From NCBI GenBank assembly GCA_012656075.1, contig JAAKBF010000047.1:744001-808000 (forward strand): a DNA stretch of 64,000 nt. The letters run 5' to 3'. Shown here piece by piece: positions 22,124-33,510 of this stretch. The position numbers and the translations under genes are program-made. The notes below the pieces were generated by a model, which was not told the DNA's origin, made no database searches, and saw nothing but the letters and a program-made list of their open reading frames with translations. Within the stretch, counting starts at the first letter, position 1. Each line of letters opens with the position of its first letter. Origin of the DNA: Phytophthora hibernalis. Lineage: Eukaryota > Oomycota > Peronosporomycetes > Peronosporales > Peronosporaceae.

Positions 22124-22402
22124 CAACGAGTTATTCTTGACCCAACGAACTATTATTGATCCGCGGGTTGTTCTTGACCCCGCCACTGGTGCATTACTGT
22201 AATTGACACGGTGAGTTGTTCTTGACCCAGCAGCGTGTTGTTCCTGATCCGGTGGGTTATTCTTGAACCAGCGAGTTGTTCTTGAGCAAGTAAATGATAC
22301 TTCTAAGTAACTTACTTGGTGAATGGTTTTGAACGCGACAGTGGATTGTTCTAGAGCTTTTAGTTCGCTCATACATTGCGAGTTAGTCTTAATCTAGCGA
22401 GC
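22124..22402. repeat. degenerate tandem repeat, about 20 bp unit
   Basis: About a dozen diverged units of the type GAGTTGTTCTTGACCCAGC follow each other (for example GAGTTATTCTTGACCCAAC, GTTGTTCTTGACCCCGC, GGGTTATTCTTGAACCAGC, GAGTTAGTCTTAATCTAGC). Unit length is about 19-22 bp with a few longer spacers. The minus-strand frame across it is only a shadow of the repeat. Confidence 0.7.
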
Positions 22403-23164
22403 AAAAACTCGTGGTCAGTTTCATTTCGGTAGCCCCACTCAACGACAGCACAGTTACTGTACTACAGCTGATAGTACCATTGCAAAATGAGTACAGTAAC
22501 ATACCAAATAGTACTGTAACAGATTTAAAAGCACACACAGAGTATCATACACTGCTGGTCCAGCGGTTTATAATCATTAAGTATTCGTCATGCATAATAT
22601 GCATAATATATTATTTGCTTTCACCGGGCAATGGTCACGAGAAATGGAACTATCTCCTGACTCAACTCCTATTAATAGCAGATACCTACTCGAACTAATA
22701 CTCAAAACTTCTTGAATTGTCCCCACGCCTGTGATTATTAATTTTATAATCGGGATGAAGTTTTCTTACTGTAGTACAATTTCAGTACTTATTTGCCCTA
22801 TCGGGAGTTACTATAGTACAAAGTAGACGAAGACGAGACCTTTCCAAATATGATAAGTACTCCCAGTAAGTACTATAGTACGTATTAATAGTACTTAAAT
22901 ATACTTAAGTACTCCTCACAATCAAAATAGGAAGTGCCTACGTTCACCAATATTTTCGACAAAACCAGTCCCGGTTTTCGGTGTTACCCTACCCTCGGTA
23001 TGCACGGTGCTCGCTGCATTTTTAGAAAAAAATTTGACATATAAAAGCGTTTGCGTGCCGTCCCTTTCTTCGCCCCCTTCCATCCGCCACCACCTGCCGT
23101 ACGCCGCCCGCCTATTCCTGCTGGCCGCCGAAACCGCTTGCTGGCCGCCACACGCCGCTCCTGC
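22403..23164. other. no gene seen
   Basis: AT-rich with many AGTACT/CTGTAGTAC words at 22450-22520 and 22770-22920, followed by a pyrimidine- and CCGCC-rich stretch (23055-23165) that may be the leader of the MULE copy beginning at about 23168. Confidence 0.4.
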
Positions 23165-23279
23165 GCTATGAACCCCAGCGGCGCGGAGTCCCTGATCAAG
23201 AGACCCAGCGAGGCGCTGGCTCCGCCGCTAGCGCCGCTGCGGCCCGCCGTGAGAAAGACTTGGATGGTTTAACAGGTGG

Positions 23280-25213
23280 GAAGCGGTTGCCCGTCGAAGG
23301 GAACACTGTCGAAGTGCAGCTGTCTCCTTTCAAGGGTTTTTCGACTCGTGGGGCCAGTTCGACGCAGCGTTTGAAGGGTACGCTGCATCATTTTAATACA
23401 TTTGACTCATATTCTAACGCTGCTACAATGTTGCAGGTATCAAGCGGATACCCACCAGCTCTACAAGCTAAGGACGAGCAATTCCGTGCAAGACAGAAAT
23501 CGCGATCGGATCAAAGGGATTCGCTGCGGGGAAGACACCGGTGCTGTTCGATGAGAAGATGCAGTTTTACTCCAAGACCTACATCTGCACGCATGGCTGG
23601 GAATTTAATCCGAGCGGGAGGGGTGCACGACCCAACCACACGGTTCGCTCCATCGAATGCAAGGCAAGGCTGAACACGCTGTTGACGCGAGAGGAAGACG
23701 ACACGTACAAGGTCCGGACAAGAAAGCACCTGGCCGTCCACAACCACAACGTCGGCCCAAAGGAATACTATTCCTACGCAGAGGCGCGCAAGATTGAGTC
23801 TCCTGGGATGAAGAGAACCGCCACAACAATGTGGTAGGGTACGTTGCTGCTATTCGGATGAGTTCACGTTACTATCGCATTTGCTGACTTTTTCTAACTT
23901 TGTTTGCGCATACAAGGAGGGTCCAAGCGAAAAAGGTACTTCGCGAAAAAGGTACTTCGTTACCTGAAGGAGGCTCTGGCAAACCGATCCAGGCTAAGGG
24001 CGTGGAGAACATGATTGCCGAGATGCATCGTGAGACGTACACCTCTCCGGACGCCAATGTTCGTGTGTCCGAGTTGCTGCAGGATTTCGGTGAGGGCCCG
24101 GGAAATGCGGTCAACGTGTTCCGAGACCCGACTACGGATTTAACAAGCTGCATCACGTTGCAGACAGCGCACATGAGACGAATGACCCGCAAGTTTCCGG
24201 AAGCGCTGTGCATCGATGCCACACACGGCACCAATATCAACAGGTACGGTGATTTTGACGAGGTGCTGCTGCAATTATGGAATTTGGTGACTTGCTCCCC
24301 ACCATACTAGTGACTCTACCACCAACATACTATATTTTGTTTCATATTCACCAATTATAACTAACGTTTACATCTTTCTGTTTGCTGTTCGAAGGTATCG
24401 ATTGTTCAGTTTCATGGTGACCGACAAATTCGGCAGTGGGTCTTTCGCTCAGCATGCTCTCATCGATGGCGAAACCAAGGTCAACACGAAGAATGCGTTC
24501 AAGGCGTTTAAGGAGAATAATGCTGCATGGGTCGACGTGAAAGTGGTCGTCATCGACAAGGACTTTACCGAGCTTGATGTGTTGGCAGAGGAGCTTCCAG
24601 ACGCAACTGTGATCCTCTGACACTTCCACGTTATCGACTATCTTAGCCGTGAAGTCAGCAAACGACCGTATGGATTCACTCTGTTTGAGAAGACACAAGC
24701 CAAGAATGTGATTACGATGATGATGCGGACTGCTGATGAGTGCGAATTTGATCGCTATCTACAAGCCGTTGAAGTGTTGTGTAAGGGAAGCCCGCTTTTT
24801 AGTATTTTGAGGCGCATTGGCTGAAGTGCAAGCCGCTGTAGTGTACGTTTCTGCGTGGAAGTATCCCGCACTTGGATAATAATACCAATAACCGACTGGA
24901 AGCTAGTTGGGGCGCCGCGAAGGATATTCTCAACCGCCACCAACCCATGGACGAATGTATCGACCATCTCCTATTCCTTCAACAGACTGCCGAAGACAAG
25001 TACATCGTGAAGACTAAGCGCGTCGGTTTCCGCTACAACAACCACTACGATGAAGAGCTTCACATACTTGCGAAGATCGCGACGCGTCACGCCTGTGACT
25101 TGGTTGAAAAGCAGTACACTGCTAGCAAAGAGGCCGACTACACTGTTGAATCGGTGGAGTTGCCTTCTCCGCTCTTCACGTTGACGAGCACAACCTCGCC
25201 CAGTCAATACGCG
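23280..25213 (+). pseudogene. Mutator-like transposase of copy 2
   Basis: After the first visible exon (DSWGQFDAAFEG) an intron leads to YQADTHQLYKLRTSNSVQDR. A frame change near 23510 leads to FYSKTYICTHGWEFNPSGRG. The transposase then reads QTAHMRRMTRKFPEALCIDA (first Asp), an intron, YRLFSFMVTDKFGSG, VDVKVVVIDKDFTELDVLAE (second Asp region), then ATVIL-stop-HFHVIDYLSR, where a Cys or Trp codon has become TGA, and downstream LDNNTNNRLEASWGAAKDIL with the Asn-rich motif and Glu seen in MULE transposases. The motif order fits the MULE DDE domain; the breaks make the product non-functional. Confidence 0.75.
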
Positions 25214-25287
25214 GTATGACTGATTTCAAGTAGCTCGATTGCTTGATTTATGGCTTTTTCTAACTGATTTTGCGCTTATGTTTACAG

Positions 25288-25356
25288 GTCAGCTTGGAAT
25301 CTAGCAAATGCAGTTGCATGTTCAACCAGACTCTCCTGCTTCCGTGTTGACACATA
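25288..25356 (+). pseudogene. SWIM zinc finger of MULE copy 2, with a stop
   Basis: Directly after the intron 25214-25287 the frame reads SLESSKCSCMFNQTLLLPC, stop, HIKLLRRED. This is the SWIM pattern CxCx(n)CxH with the residue between the last Cys and His changed to TGA (25348-25350). SWIM fingers follow the DDE domain in many MULE transposases, so its place is as expected. Confidence 0.7.
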
Positions 25357-25359
25357 AAG

Positions 25360-26543
25360 TTGCTGCGGCGCGAAGATACGTCATACCGCTCTGTCATTCC
25401 GTTTGACGCTATCCCGGAGCGGTGGTCGATCGCAGATGACTGCAGCGAGGACGAGACGGAGGGTTACGAAGCAAGCACTGATGTGACACTGGGTCTACGG
25501 GTATGTCTACGTCTAGAGGATGCCGAAGTTGGCGAATCGCGTCGGGTCCTGTCACACAACGACAAATACAAGGCTGTGTTTGCTATTTGCAATAGAATTG
25601 CTGAGTGTGTTGCAGACAAAGGGAAGCGTGGTTTTGAAGCGTGGAGAGACCATTTGCAAGGCCTTGAACGCGCAGTCCGAGACGACAAGTATCCATCGAG
25701 CCTGCTGCAAAACGACGAAGATGCCGCCGCAGCAAGCAGTGCAAGTGTCGATGATACTGTCGTGGATGTTGGTGATATTGGTGGTATTGGTGGTAAGATT
25801 GGTGACATTAGTGATATTGGTACAATTGGTGTGAATCCCAGTGAGGGCGTTGGTGAAGGCGTTGATAACGTTGGTGAGCTTGGTACCAAAACGACTTGTC
25901 ATGACACCACCAATCCCTCAATTTCACTTGCTTCGAATCCCGGTAGCGCGAGGATTGTGCTATCTGACGACAGCGCAGACTTGGAGGCTCTGGTCGACAA
26001 GGTTCTGGAGGAGAATAAGTCGAGGAGAAAGAATAAGAACACGCATCCGACAAAACGCAAGCTGGAAATGGGAGACGGTCTCGAAGGTAAAGCCTCCTCG
26101 AAAGACCCAAAGAACAGAAACAATATCGTCGTGGAGCTTAACCCTGCCAGTCGTCCATCCGGCAGACAAAAACAAAAAGCAAGTTTCAAGAAAGCAAAGA
26201 GAGCAAAGAAGTTTGAAGATACAATGGCCCTTGTGGACACTGTGGTTACTGTCGGAGATGTAACGCTAGAAAGCTTCGAAGCCGTGGTCAAGTCAAAAAT
26301 GCTCTCAATTGCTGAGACTGGCGAGACATTGGACGCTATTCGGCGTGTGTATGACTCGCCAGTTTTTAAGTGCCCGAAGGCCTACGTGATCAATCGTGAT
26401 CCCACTCGTGTTATCGAAAGATACGTCCGCTTTGTGCTTCCAGGTATGTGCATGTGTTGCCGTTTTGATGTTGGTGATATCGGTATACAATTCACAGCAC
26501 CAACACACATTGTAACTGTTTGCTATCGACGTTGATAGAGGTG
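25360..26543 (+). CDS. hinge and pre-protease region of MULE copy 2
   Basis: A 391-codon frame (25360-26535) with an acidic start, then a low-complexity stretch of Gly-Asp-Ile repeats (VGDIGGIGGKIGDISDIG, about residues 126-155), a lysine-rich region (RRKNKNTHPTKRK; KKAKRAKKF) that may be a nuclear signal, and a helical part. Its end from 26444 onward reads an intron: GTATGT at 26444 and ATAG at 26535-26538 join LCF/VLP to VLASKCIDSAQNLK in the protease exon. It belongs to the same transposon gene and is not a separate host gene. Confidence 0.6.
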
Positions 26544-27490
26544 TTGGCATCAAAATGCATTGATTCCGCTCAAAACCTAAAGGTTCGCGAGCAGCTAATT
26601 GAAGATTCTTCGCTAACATCCGAAGAAATTGCTGTATCAATTCTGGACGTCGGAGCGTTCAGTCTTGTGGACATCGAAAGGATGAGAACCTGGCACACAG
26701 TGTACAAAAAGATTATAAAAGCGCGAAAGTTGATCGCATTCGTGAAGAGGGCAACAATTGATGGCGTGCACGAAGAGGAAGATCGCAAGCGGATCTTAAG
26801 GACTATTTCTGGCATGGATATCGACAATGTCTACAACGTTGCTGGACATGATCTACCGTTCATGGAACTAGCTGGATTTGGAGGAGACAAATGGCTGAAC
26901 GATACATGTGTCTATGTGGCTGCAACGCGAATTGCGGAGGAGGCAATGAAGCTCACGTGGCGACAGCCGACACGGATGGATGTTGTGGATTCTGTACTGA
27001 TGCCGATGGCAGATCACGAGCGGAAAGCGAGATTCAGCGACGCTCAAGATCACATTTTCAGTGATCCATACCCCAATGGAATAGTATACTGCCCCACGTA
27101 CATTAACGTGGAATAACCTCACTGGTGCGGCGTCATTTTTGACATGGAGCGACACATTATATGGAAGCACGACCCTCTTCACAAGGAGGCGTTTCTAGAC
27201 GAAGTGGAAAACATCATCACTACTACCTGCATGAAGATCATGAAGCCGGATACTAAGATGAAAATCCAAACGTTTCCCGCATGGCGCCAGCGTGATGGCC
27301 ACAGTTGTGGCGTGTTAGCTGTGCTCTGGTTTGAGGTGTACCTGTCGATGGCATGCGCAACTCCTCCAAACAAGAACTTCCTCTCTACTGTGGTTCCAAG
27401 ATGGACCCCAAGCAGCTAGCGTATGTGCGATACAAGCACTTTTCGTACGTGTTTGATAGTGTTGCAGCTAACGTCAATATTGAACACTAA
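26539..27490 (+). pseudogene. Ulp1/C48 protease domain of MULE copy 2
   Basis: The domain shows FGGDKWLNDTCV (the WLND entry helix), then INVE-stop-PHWCGVIFD with the catalytic His, WKHDPL with the Asp, and WRQRDGHSCGVLAVLWFE with the oxyanion Gln and nucleophile Cys in the correct QxDxxxCGV spacing. The full His-Asp-Gln-Cys set is kept. One TAA (27114-27116) just before the His and a frame change near 27360, after which LPLYCGSKMDPKQLAYVRYK runs to a stop near 27490, are the only breaks. By family it would be a deSUMOylating-type cysteine protease; in a MULE its substrate is unknown. Confidence 0.75.
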
Positions 27491-28791
27491 TACACACACA
27501 CCTTCGCACTGAACGTATTGCAGCATCGTATGTAGTCTATTGCAGGGAGTGGATCAGCTACAGACACTTCGCTGTCGATTTCAAAGTTCATCCACTGTTG
27601 GTGTAAACTACCTAACATTGTGTACAACTTAATAGTAGACTTTGTTTCTCTAAATACCGACCGCGAACCGGTACACGATTTACGACACAAATAGCATATG
27701 GTCGAAGAATTCGCCCACTTTTTGTCCAAAATATTGGTGAACGTAGGGAGAGCCATCAAAATACTGGCAAGCTCTGGCTTTATAGCCTAGTGAGCCGATA
27801 CAACTCCTCCAGCATCTCCCTCTGTCAATCCCAGGAAATTCAAAACGCGAGGGTTATGACAAATCACGTACTTCGCAGCAGAGCTTTCTAAAATATATGG
27901 TACTCACAATGTATTGCCATATTTTGCGACGCATAATTGATTTTTCTGAACCCTAAATATAATTGATTGTTCTATCGCATTACTTGGTATTGATTGCCGT
28001 ATAGCGGAGATCGCGCGCTGTTGATCGGTGCCTGTTTCAGTTACTATTGGTGGAGATAATTTTGTTTGTCGAAATGTCCCTAATTTTACGATACGGAGGT
28101 AGTACACATGGCAACATGAAGCCTATTATAGAGGACTCCGCACACATTGAAATCTTCTGCACCTGCTAAAGATCAGTAGAGGGCGAGTTGTCCTATGGAG
28201 AAGCATTCAACACCAGAAGCTTTTGGTATTGATCAGCACACTATCGAGCCCATTTAGGGTGCCTAGAACACTTCTACCACCGCTGCAAACCCGCTACGTG
28301 CAACCCCGGGCAAGTACAAGAGCAACTCCAGGCGCAAAGGCTTCGGGCTTCTACTGCGGCTTCACTCCAGGTCAGGAAGGTTGTTCGCAGTTGGATAACG
28401 AACCAGCTGGTCTTTTTCCAAGCGGCGGTCAGTCATTCCGACGTAGCACTGAGAAACTCCCACCACTTGTCACTCATGACGAGCAATGCAGCAAGCAAGT
28501 CAGCGACATAAGCAAGAATACTTGGCTGCGACACGAGGACGGTGCTGCACCGCGTGCTTGGGCTGCAGACCTAAGACAGGCTGCCCTGGACAGCAGCGTT
28601 TTGGCCACAGAGTTCGTCCGCAGCAATCGACGGACGGTTAAAGCGAGACGAAGCACCAAAGTGTAGATTTAACGGTCGATCGGGATGGGCATCTGCTTTG
28701 ACAGCATCAACGTTTTGCAGATAGAACAACACTACATACCGGTAAGTATCTGTCGCCACTCCTGCTCCTAACCCGTCTCCCCAATCCAAGA
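27491..28791. other. no gene firmly supported
   Basis: AT-rich up to 28200. A 147-codon frame at 28223-28666 (basic, Ala/Arg/Ser-rich) has no motif; an overlapping frame reads LRASTAASLQVRKVVRSWI and ARILGCDTRTVLHRV, which has a helix-turn-helix look, so one of the two may be a transposon scrap. Neither is certain. Confidence 0.3.
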
Positions 28792-28799
28792 GCATTTCG
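28792..28799 (+). promoter_or_regulatory. weak oomycete initiator-like site before the aminopeptidase
   Basis: GCATTTCG lies 50 bp before the ATG at 28849 and differs by one base from the oomycete initiator consensus TCATTYY. The leader between the two is pyrimidine-rich. This is suggestive only. Confidence 0.3.
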
Positions 28800-28848
28800 T
28801 CTCCTCTGCCCTATCGCGATCTTCCATCATCCCCCTCAAAGTCTCACC

Positions 28849-31516
28849 ATGTCCAAGCCGTTCGCGCGTCTCCCGACGTGTGTGTCGCCATCCAAGTACT
28901 TCCTGGACTATGCCATCGACCTGGAGCACTTCCGCTTCCAAGTGAACGAGCGCGTACAGCTGTCCGTGCTCGAAGCCACGCGCGTCATCACGTGCCACGC
29001 GCTGGAGCTGCACGTGTTCGACGTGTGCATCACCGTCGCCACCCGCTCGACGCCCGTCAATTGCAGCGAGATCCGCTACGTGGCAGCCGACCAGTCGGTG
29101 CAATTGCATCTGGACGAGGAGCTTCCTGTCGGTTGTGACGCGCTGCTGTCACTTTCGTGTCGTGGAGAGCTCAACGACAAGCTGCACGGTTTGTACCGCA
29201 GCGAGTACCACCACGAGCTGGCGGACGAAACGCACGTCATGGCCGTGACGCAGTTCGAGGCCTGCGACGCGCGCCGCGCCTTCGTGTGCTGGGACGAGCC
29301 GGCAATCAAGGCCACCTTTGAGATCTCCATCGCCTGTGACGCGCAGCTCACGGCCATTTCCAACACGCACGTGGTGCAGACGCTCGTACGACCACGAACT
29401 GGTAATGCGCACATTAGAGCGCTGTCTAGACCGAAATCGGCAACGATGGAGAAGCTCTGGAGGTTCGCAGAGACGCCCGTCATGTCCACGTACCTCGTGG
29501 GCATGATCGTGGGCGAGTTTGACTCCGTGTCGACTATCACGAAGGAGGGGGTGCTCGTGTCCGTGTACACGCCTGTAGGACGCAGTGAACGCGGCAAATT
29601 CGCATTGGATGTTGGTGCAAAAGCGCTGTCCTTTTACACCGAGAGGTTCGGGATTCCATACCCGTTGAAGAAGATGGACATGCTAGCCATCCCGGACTTT
29701 GCTGCGGGGGCTATGGAGAACTGGGGGTCATCACGTACAGAGAGACGCGTTTACTGATTGACGAACACCTCAGTAGTTTTGGACAGAAGATGGCGACGGC
29801 ACGAACGGTGTGTCATGAGATCGCCCACCAGTGGTTTGGGAATCTTGTGACCATGGAGTGGTGGACGGGTCTGTGGCTCAACGAAGGCTTCGCGCGCTTT
29901 ATGGAGTTCGAGGCCGTGCACCACGTTTTCCCCGACTGGAACGTGTGGGAGGTCTTCGTGCAGGATATCACCATGAATGTCGCCATGGGTAAGGACTGCA
30001 TGCTCACGTCGCACCCGATTGAGGTCAAGGTGAACCACCCAGACGAGGTCGACCAGATCTTCGACGTCATTTCGTACGCCAAGGGCGCCAGCATCATTCG
30101 CATGCTCTCCGAGTACCTCGGTCGCGACGTGTTTTATCGTGGCATCCACGAGTACCTGGTCAAGTTCAGCTACCGTAACGCGCAGACAAAGGACCTATGG
30201 GACGCGCTGGAGCAAGCGTCTAGCCAGCATATCACTTCGTTGGCTAGTGGATGGACCAGCCAGACCGGGTACCCGATGGTGACGTTGTCGGACGATGGGA
30301 CCCTCACACAGGAGCGTTTCCTGGCAGATCAGACTATTAAGGCAGCCTCGGAGGCTCAAGCCGACGCTGGTGTGTCGTGGGATGTGCCACTGACTTTTGT
30401 GGCGTCGGACAAACCGAAGGAGATTCAACGAGTGGGCATTTGGGAAAGTAAATCATCGAAAGAAGCTACTGCTGCTCTGATGGCTAAACTGCGAGCTCCT
30501 GTTGACACTGACGGCTCATGGATCAAGCTTAACGCCGAACAGGCTGGGTTCTTCCTCGTGAACTACTCACCGGAAGGATGGAAGCAGCTGCAACAGCCCG
30601 TGCGCGAAAAGACGTTGGGACCCGTTGACCGAATGAGTTTGTTGAACAGCATATTCGCGTTTGCTCGTAGCGGTGAGCTACCTGTTTCTCGCGCGTTGGA
30701 CTTCAGCTTTGCGTACGCAGAGGAACCGGAGTACCTGTGTTGGAAGGAGATCTCGTCGAACTTGCGCTTCTACAGCACGCTCTACAGCGCTGATCCGTTC
30801 TACCCGAAGCTGCAGGCATACATTCGTCAGCTCTTTTCTTCGATCATGAAGCGGCTGGCGTGGACGGTGGCGGATGGCGAAAGCTCGACGATTGCTCCTT
30901 TCCGCCGCGACGTTATCAGCATGCTAGCTTTGGGTGAAGATCCTGATGTAATTGCCGAGGCCCAGCGTCTTTTCGAAGCATACTTTGAAGATCGCTCGGC
31001 GTTGTCGGCCGATCTGCGTGGCGTCGTGTTTAACGCGCAGGCTCGACGTGGCGATGCCTCCCACTTAAAGCTACTGCGCGAGCGGTACAAGTCCAGCAAC
31101 TTCATCGAGGAGCAGCTGGATTGCCTTACCGCTCTTGGTCTGTTCAAGTCCCTAGAGTTAAAGCGTGAAGTTATCACGTGGGGTCTTACGAACGTGCGCT
31201 CACAGGACATCCAATATATATTCAGCAGCGTGGCGGCTGATGCGCCAGGAGCTTCTTTGCATGGAAGTACGTGCAGGAGCACTGGGCGGAGCTGAATGAG
31301 CAGTATCGCCCACTGATCGTCGGCCGCATTGTCATGTCGGTGGTTTCGCGCTTCCAGAACGCAGATCACGCGCAGGAGGTGGATGCGTTCCTGGAAACCC
31401 GCAAGCACTCGTCATACACGCGACTTCTTGATGCTGCACTGGAGCGTATCCGCGTCAAGAGCGCCTGTTACCAACGCAGCCGTGACGAGTTGGCGAAGTG
31501 GCTGGAGTTGATTTAA
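28849..31516 (+). CDS. M1 zinc aminopeptidase (puromycin-sensitive type), two frame breaks in base runs
   Basis: Three consecutive frames (28849-29757, 29758-31295, 31254-31516) form one protein of about 889 residues, the usual length for cytosolic M1 aminopeptidases, which remove N-terminal residues from peptides. Features: the N-terminal beta domain; the substrate motif GAMEN (residues 287-291); the zinc site HEIAHQWFGN with the third ligand Glu in WLNEGFA (HExxH-x18-E, about residues 323-346); and a long helical C-terminal domain (ERAP1-like). No signal peptide is seen, so a cytosolic site is likely. Break 1 lies at the run of five G at 29723-29727 just after GAMENW, break 2 at the run of three T at 31256-31258. 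One added base in each run restores a protein that aligns with the family through both joints, and the total length becomes divisible by three. They are therefore more likely consensus errors than true lesions. No intron was found. Confidence 0.9.
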
Positions 31517-31668
31517 GTTGGAGGTGGCAAGGCTACGAAATACATACCAGTTGGTTGAATGCAAACCTGTGTATATCCCTATAAAGCTTGAGCTTGAATT
31601 TGCCGTTATTGTCAACTCCTTGGATGATATTTTGGAAGTGTGCTTACAGTTGTCATGCTTGTCATGAT

Positions 31669-32815
31669 CAGGGTTCGGTAGTAGTGGCAATTTTGGATTA
31701 GTAGTGCTAATGCTAATACTAACGAGATCTGGAAACGGACCTTAGCATTATCATTAGTAGTTTGGCTAGAGCGTTAGTATTAGCACTACTAATAGTACGA
31801 CTAATGCTCTACTAACGCGCTGCTTTCCAGATACGCTACTTGCTTTCTTCCATGCCCTGGAGCTCAAGACAATTTTGGCGCAGTACGAGTTGGCGATGAA
31901 CTCACTCATTGTCGGTGCATCAACGCAGCGAGCTCGTAGCTACCAAAACGACTCGTTCTTGAAAAGCTGTTGAACAGACCCGCCCTAACCAAGTGTGATC
32001 GAGTTTTACAACCGAAGGACATTTATCTTGTCTAAATTCGGCAAACCCGATGTACACGTCGATTTCCTTACAAAACTGCTCCACTTTCCAGAAATGAACG
32101 TTTCCCTGTTTCTTTTTGCATGCTGAACTTGAGAATGCATTTTTCAAACGCCTCTTTGTTAGGGTACTAACTCCTCCAGATCACTGTCTTCACAGTAGTA
32201 CCCACAACGACCCTTCACCGTCGCCATAAAACTGGATCCTCCTTTTAGTGACTGTTAATTCATTAACCCTAGGTGAATACCGCGCTTTGCTGTTTGAACC
32301 GTCGGTCATTTGATATCTGATGTTCTTATAATGCGGGAAAGTCCGAAAAATGGCCCTGTGGACGCACTTGCGGCTATAGAACCTGCGCGTTTGTGGTCTT
32401 AATTTTAACGTGAAGGAGGTACAGCAGAAAAACACTACATTTTCAATTTAACCTTTCCGAGAGAGCCACGTCTGTTCAGGTGCACAGCTCGTTACTGCAA
32501 GTGGTGCACTGGACTCTTGTAAACGCTGCACGGAGATGCACGGCCTCCTAGGAACAAGCAGTACGAAGGCAAGCTAGGGATAAGAGAAATGAAAGCGGGA
32601 GAAGGCATCAAATCACCCACCATGCGCGGCCTTTGAAGATCCTTCAATGGGTATCAGGATAGTAGTACTAATAGCACTACTAACACTCTTTTTCGACTAC
32701 TAATTTGATTAGCTCTACTAACGGCTTCACTTGACTTCGTTATCATTATCATTTGTAGTAGTAGTACTATTAGCACTACTAACACTACTAATGAGCTCAC
32801 TACTACCGAACCCTG
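31669..32815. mobile_element. non-autonomous hAT element with 8 bp target duplication
   Basis: Perfect 18 bp inverted ends CAGGGTTCGGTAGTAGTG are flanked on both sides by GTCATGAT (31661-31668 and 32816-32823), the 8 bp duplication expected for hAT. Inside the ends, TAGTAGTGCTAAT/ATTAGCACTACTA words recur as direct and inverted subterminal repeats, typical of transposase-binding sites. The 1147 bp body has no convincing transposase. The element sits about 150 bp after the aminopeptidase stop. Confidence 0.85.
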
Positions 32816-33450
32816 GTCATGATGACGATTGCTGGGTAGTATCATACGGTATCACTGGAGTACTTTTTTGGGCAGGCAACCGAGTTCAACCTTAATAATG
32901 ACAACCTTAAGCTTTTCACACCAACGAGCTATTGAAACCTAGAATCGGGGTGCTGTAAATATGTAGCGAGCCCGGTGGGTGACTCTTATCCTGGATACGT
33001 ATGTAAAAAAACTTTCGGTACAGTGTTAGGCAACGCAACTCAGGACCACAACGTTGGCCGCCAACTTGGCGGTGAAATTCACTGTTTCTGCGCAAACATA
33101 GGGATTTTGCCATTTGATGTGAACGCGTTCGGCTTCATTCCAGCTTTTGGCGAGCCATGGCTCGTGGTCACCACCACGGTGGTGGTCTCGAGCGATCCAT
33201 AAAGCGCAGAGCGCTCGTGGCCGTGGCTTTATGGCTTTCTTGGTCTTAAATACCAGTAGCCTGCAGCGCTGTTAGTTGAACGGTGTTCAAACTGAACTTC
33301 AGCTTTCGCACTTTGTGCTTCTTATAGTATTATCCTTCAAGACTGATCCTAGGATTGGACACGAGCGCAACCTTATCAATTCGTCCATACAATTGTATTG
33401 CTTGAGTCCGACTCCATTTTTTCAGCAAGCATGGTCCTTTCTCTGGAGAT
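32816..33450. other. spacer upstream of effector, with palindromes
   Basis: No gene seen. Short palindromes occur at 33152-33165 (CGAGCCATGGCTCG) and 33170-33183 (CCACCACGGTGGTGG-like). Confidence 0.45.
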
Positions 33451-33465
33451 TCATTTCCCAATCAG
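33451..33465 (+). promoter_or_regulatory. oomycete initiator (INR) of the RxLR gene
   Basis: TCATTTCCCAATCAG fits the oomycete core promoter (TCATTYY followed by N-CAW-) and lies 60 bp before the ATG at 33511, the usual distance. It supports transcription start near 33455. Confidence 0.6.
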
Positions 33466-33510
33466 ACTGCTCTCGGACAGTTACTTTCTTCCTGCAGAGA
33501 AAAGAGAACA

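Larger units (their letters stand above)
23168..27490 (+). mobile_element. MULE with SWIM finger and Ulp1/C48 protease, copy 2
   Basis: One long gene-like region with several canonical introns (23378-23436, 23834-23916, 24244-24394, 25214-25287, 26444-26538) encodes in order: an N-terminal region, a DNA-binding-like YICTHGW motif, a Mutator-type DDE transposase, a SWIM zinc finger, a long low-complexity hinge and a Ulp1/C48 protease ending at about 27490. It shares domain order and one intron position with the copy at 7.7-10.5 kb. Single stops (TGA 24618, TGA 25348, TAA 27114) and a few frame changes (about 23510, 24790, 27360) show that it is inactive, although it is the best kept of the three copies. 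Terminal inverted repeats were not found, so the ends are those of the gene and not of the element. Confidence 0.75.

Noticed and set aside
22034..22372. 112-codon minus frame over the 20 bp array
   Set aside because: The apparent repeats SRTTRxx are only the translation of the DNA array.
25464..26291. Minus-strand frames of 100-141 codons opposite the MULE hinge
   Set aside because: They mirror the repeated Gly-Asp-Ile codons and the Lys-rich part of the plus-strand frame; the plus strand carries the spliced gene.
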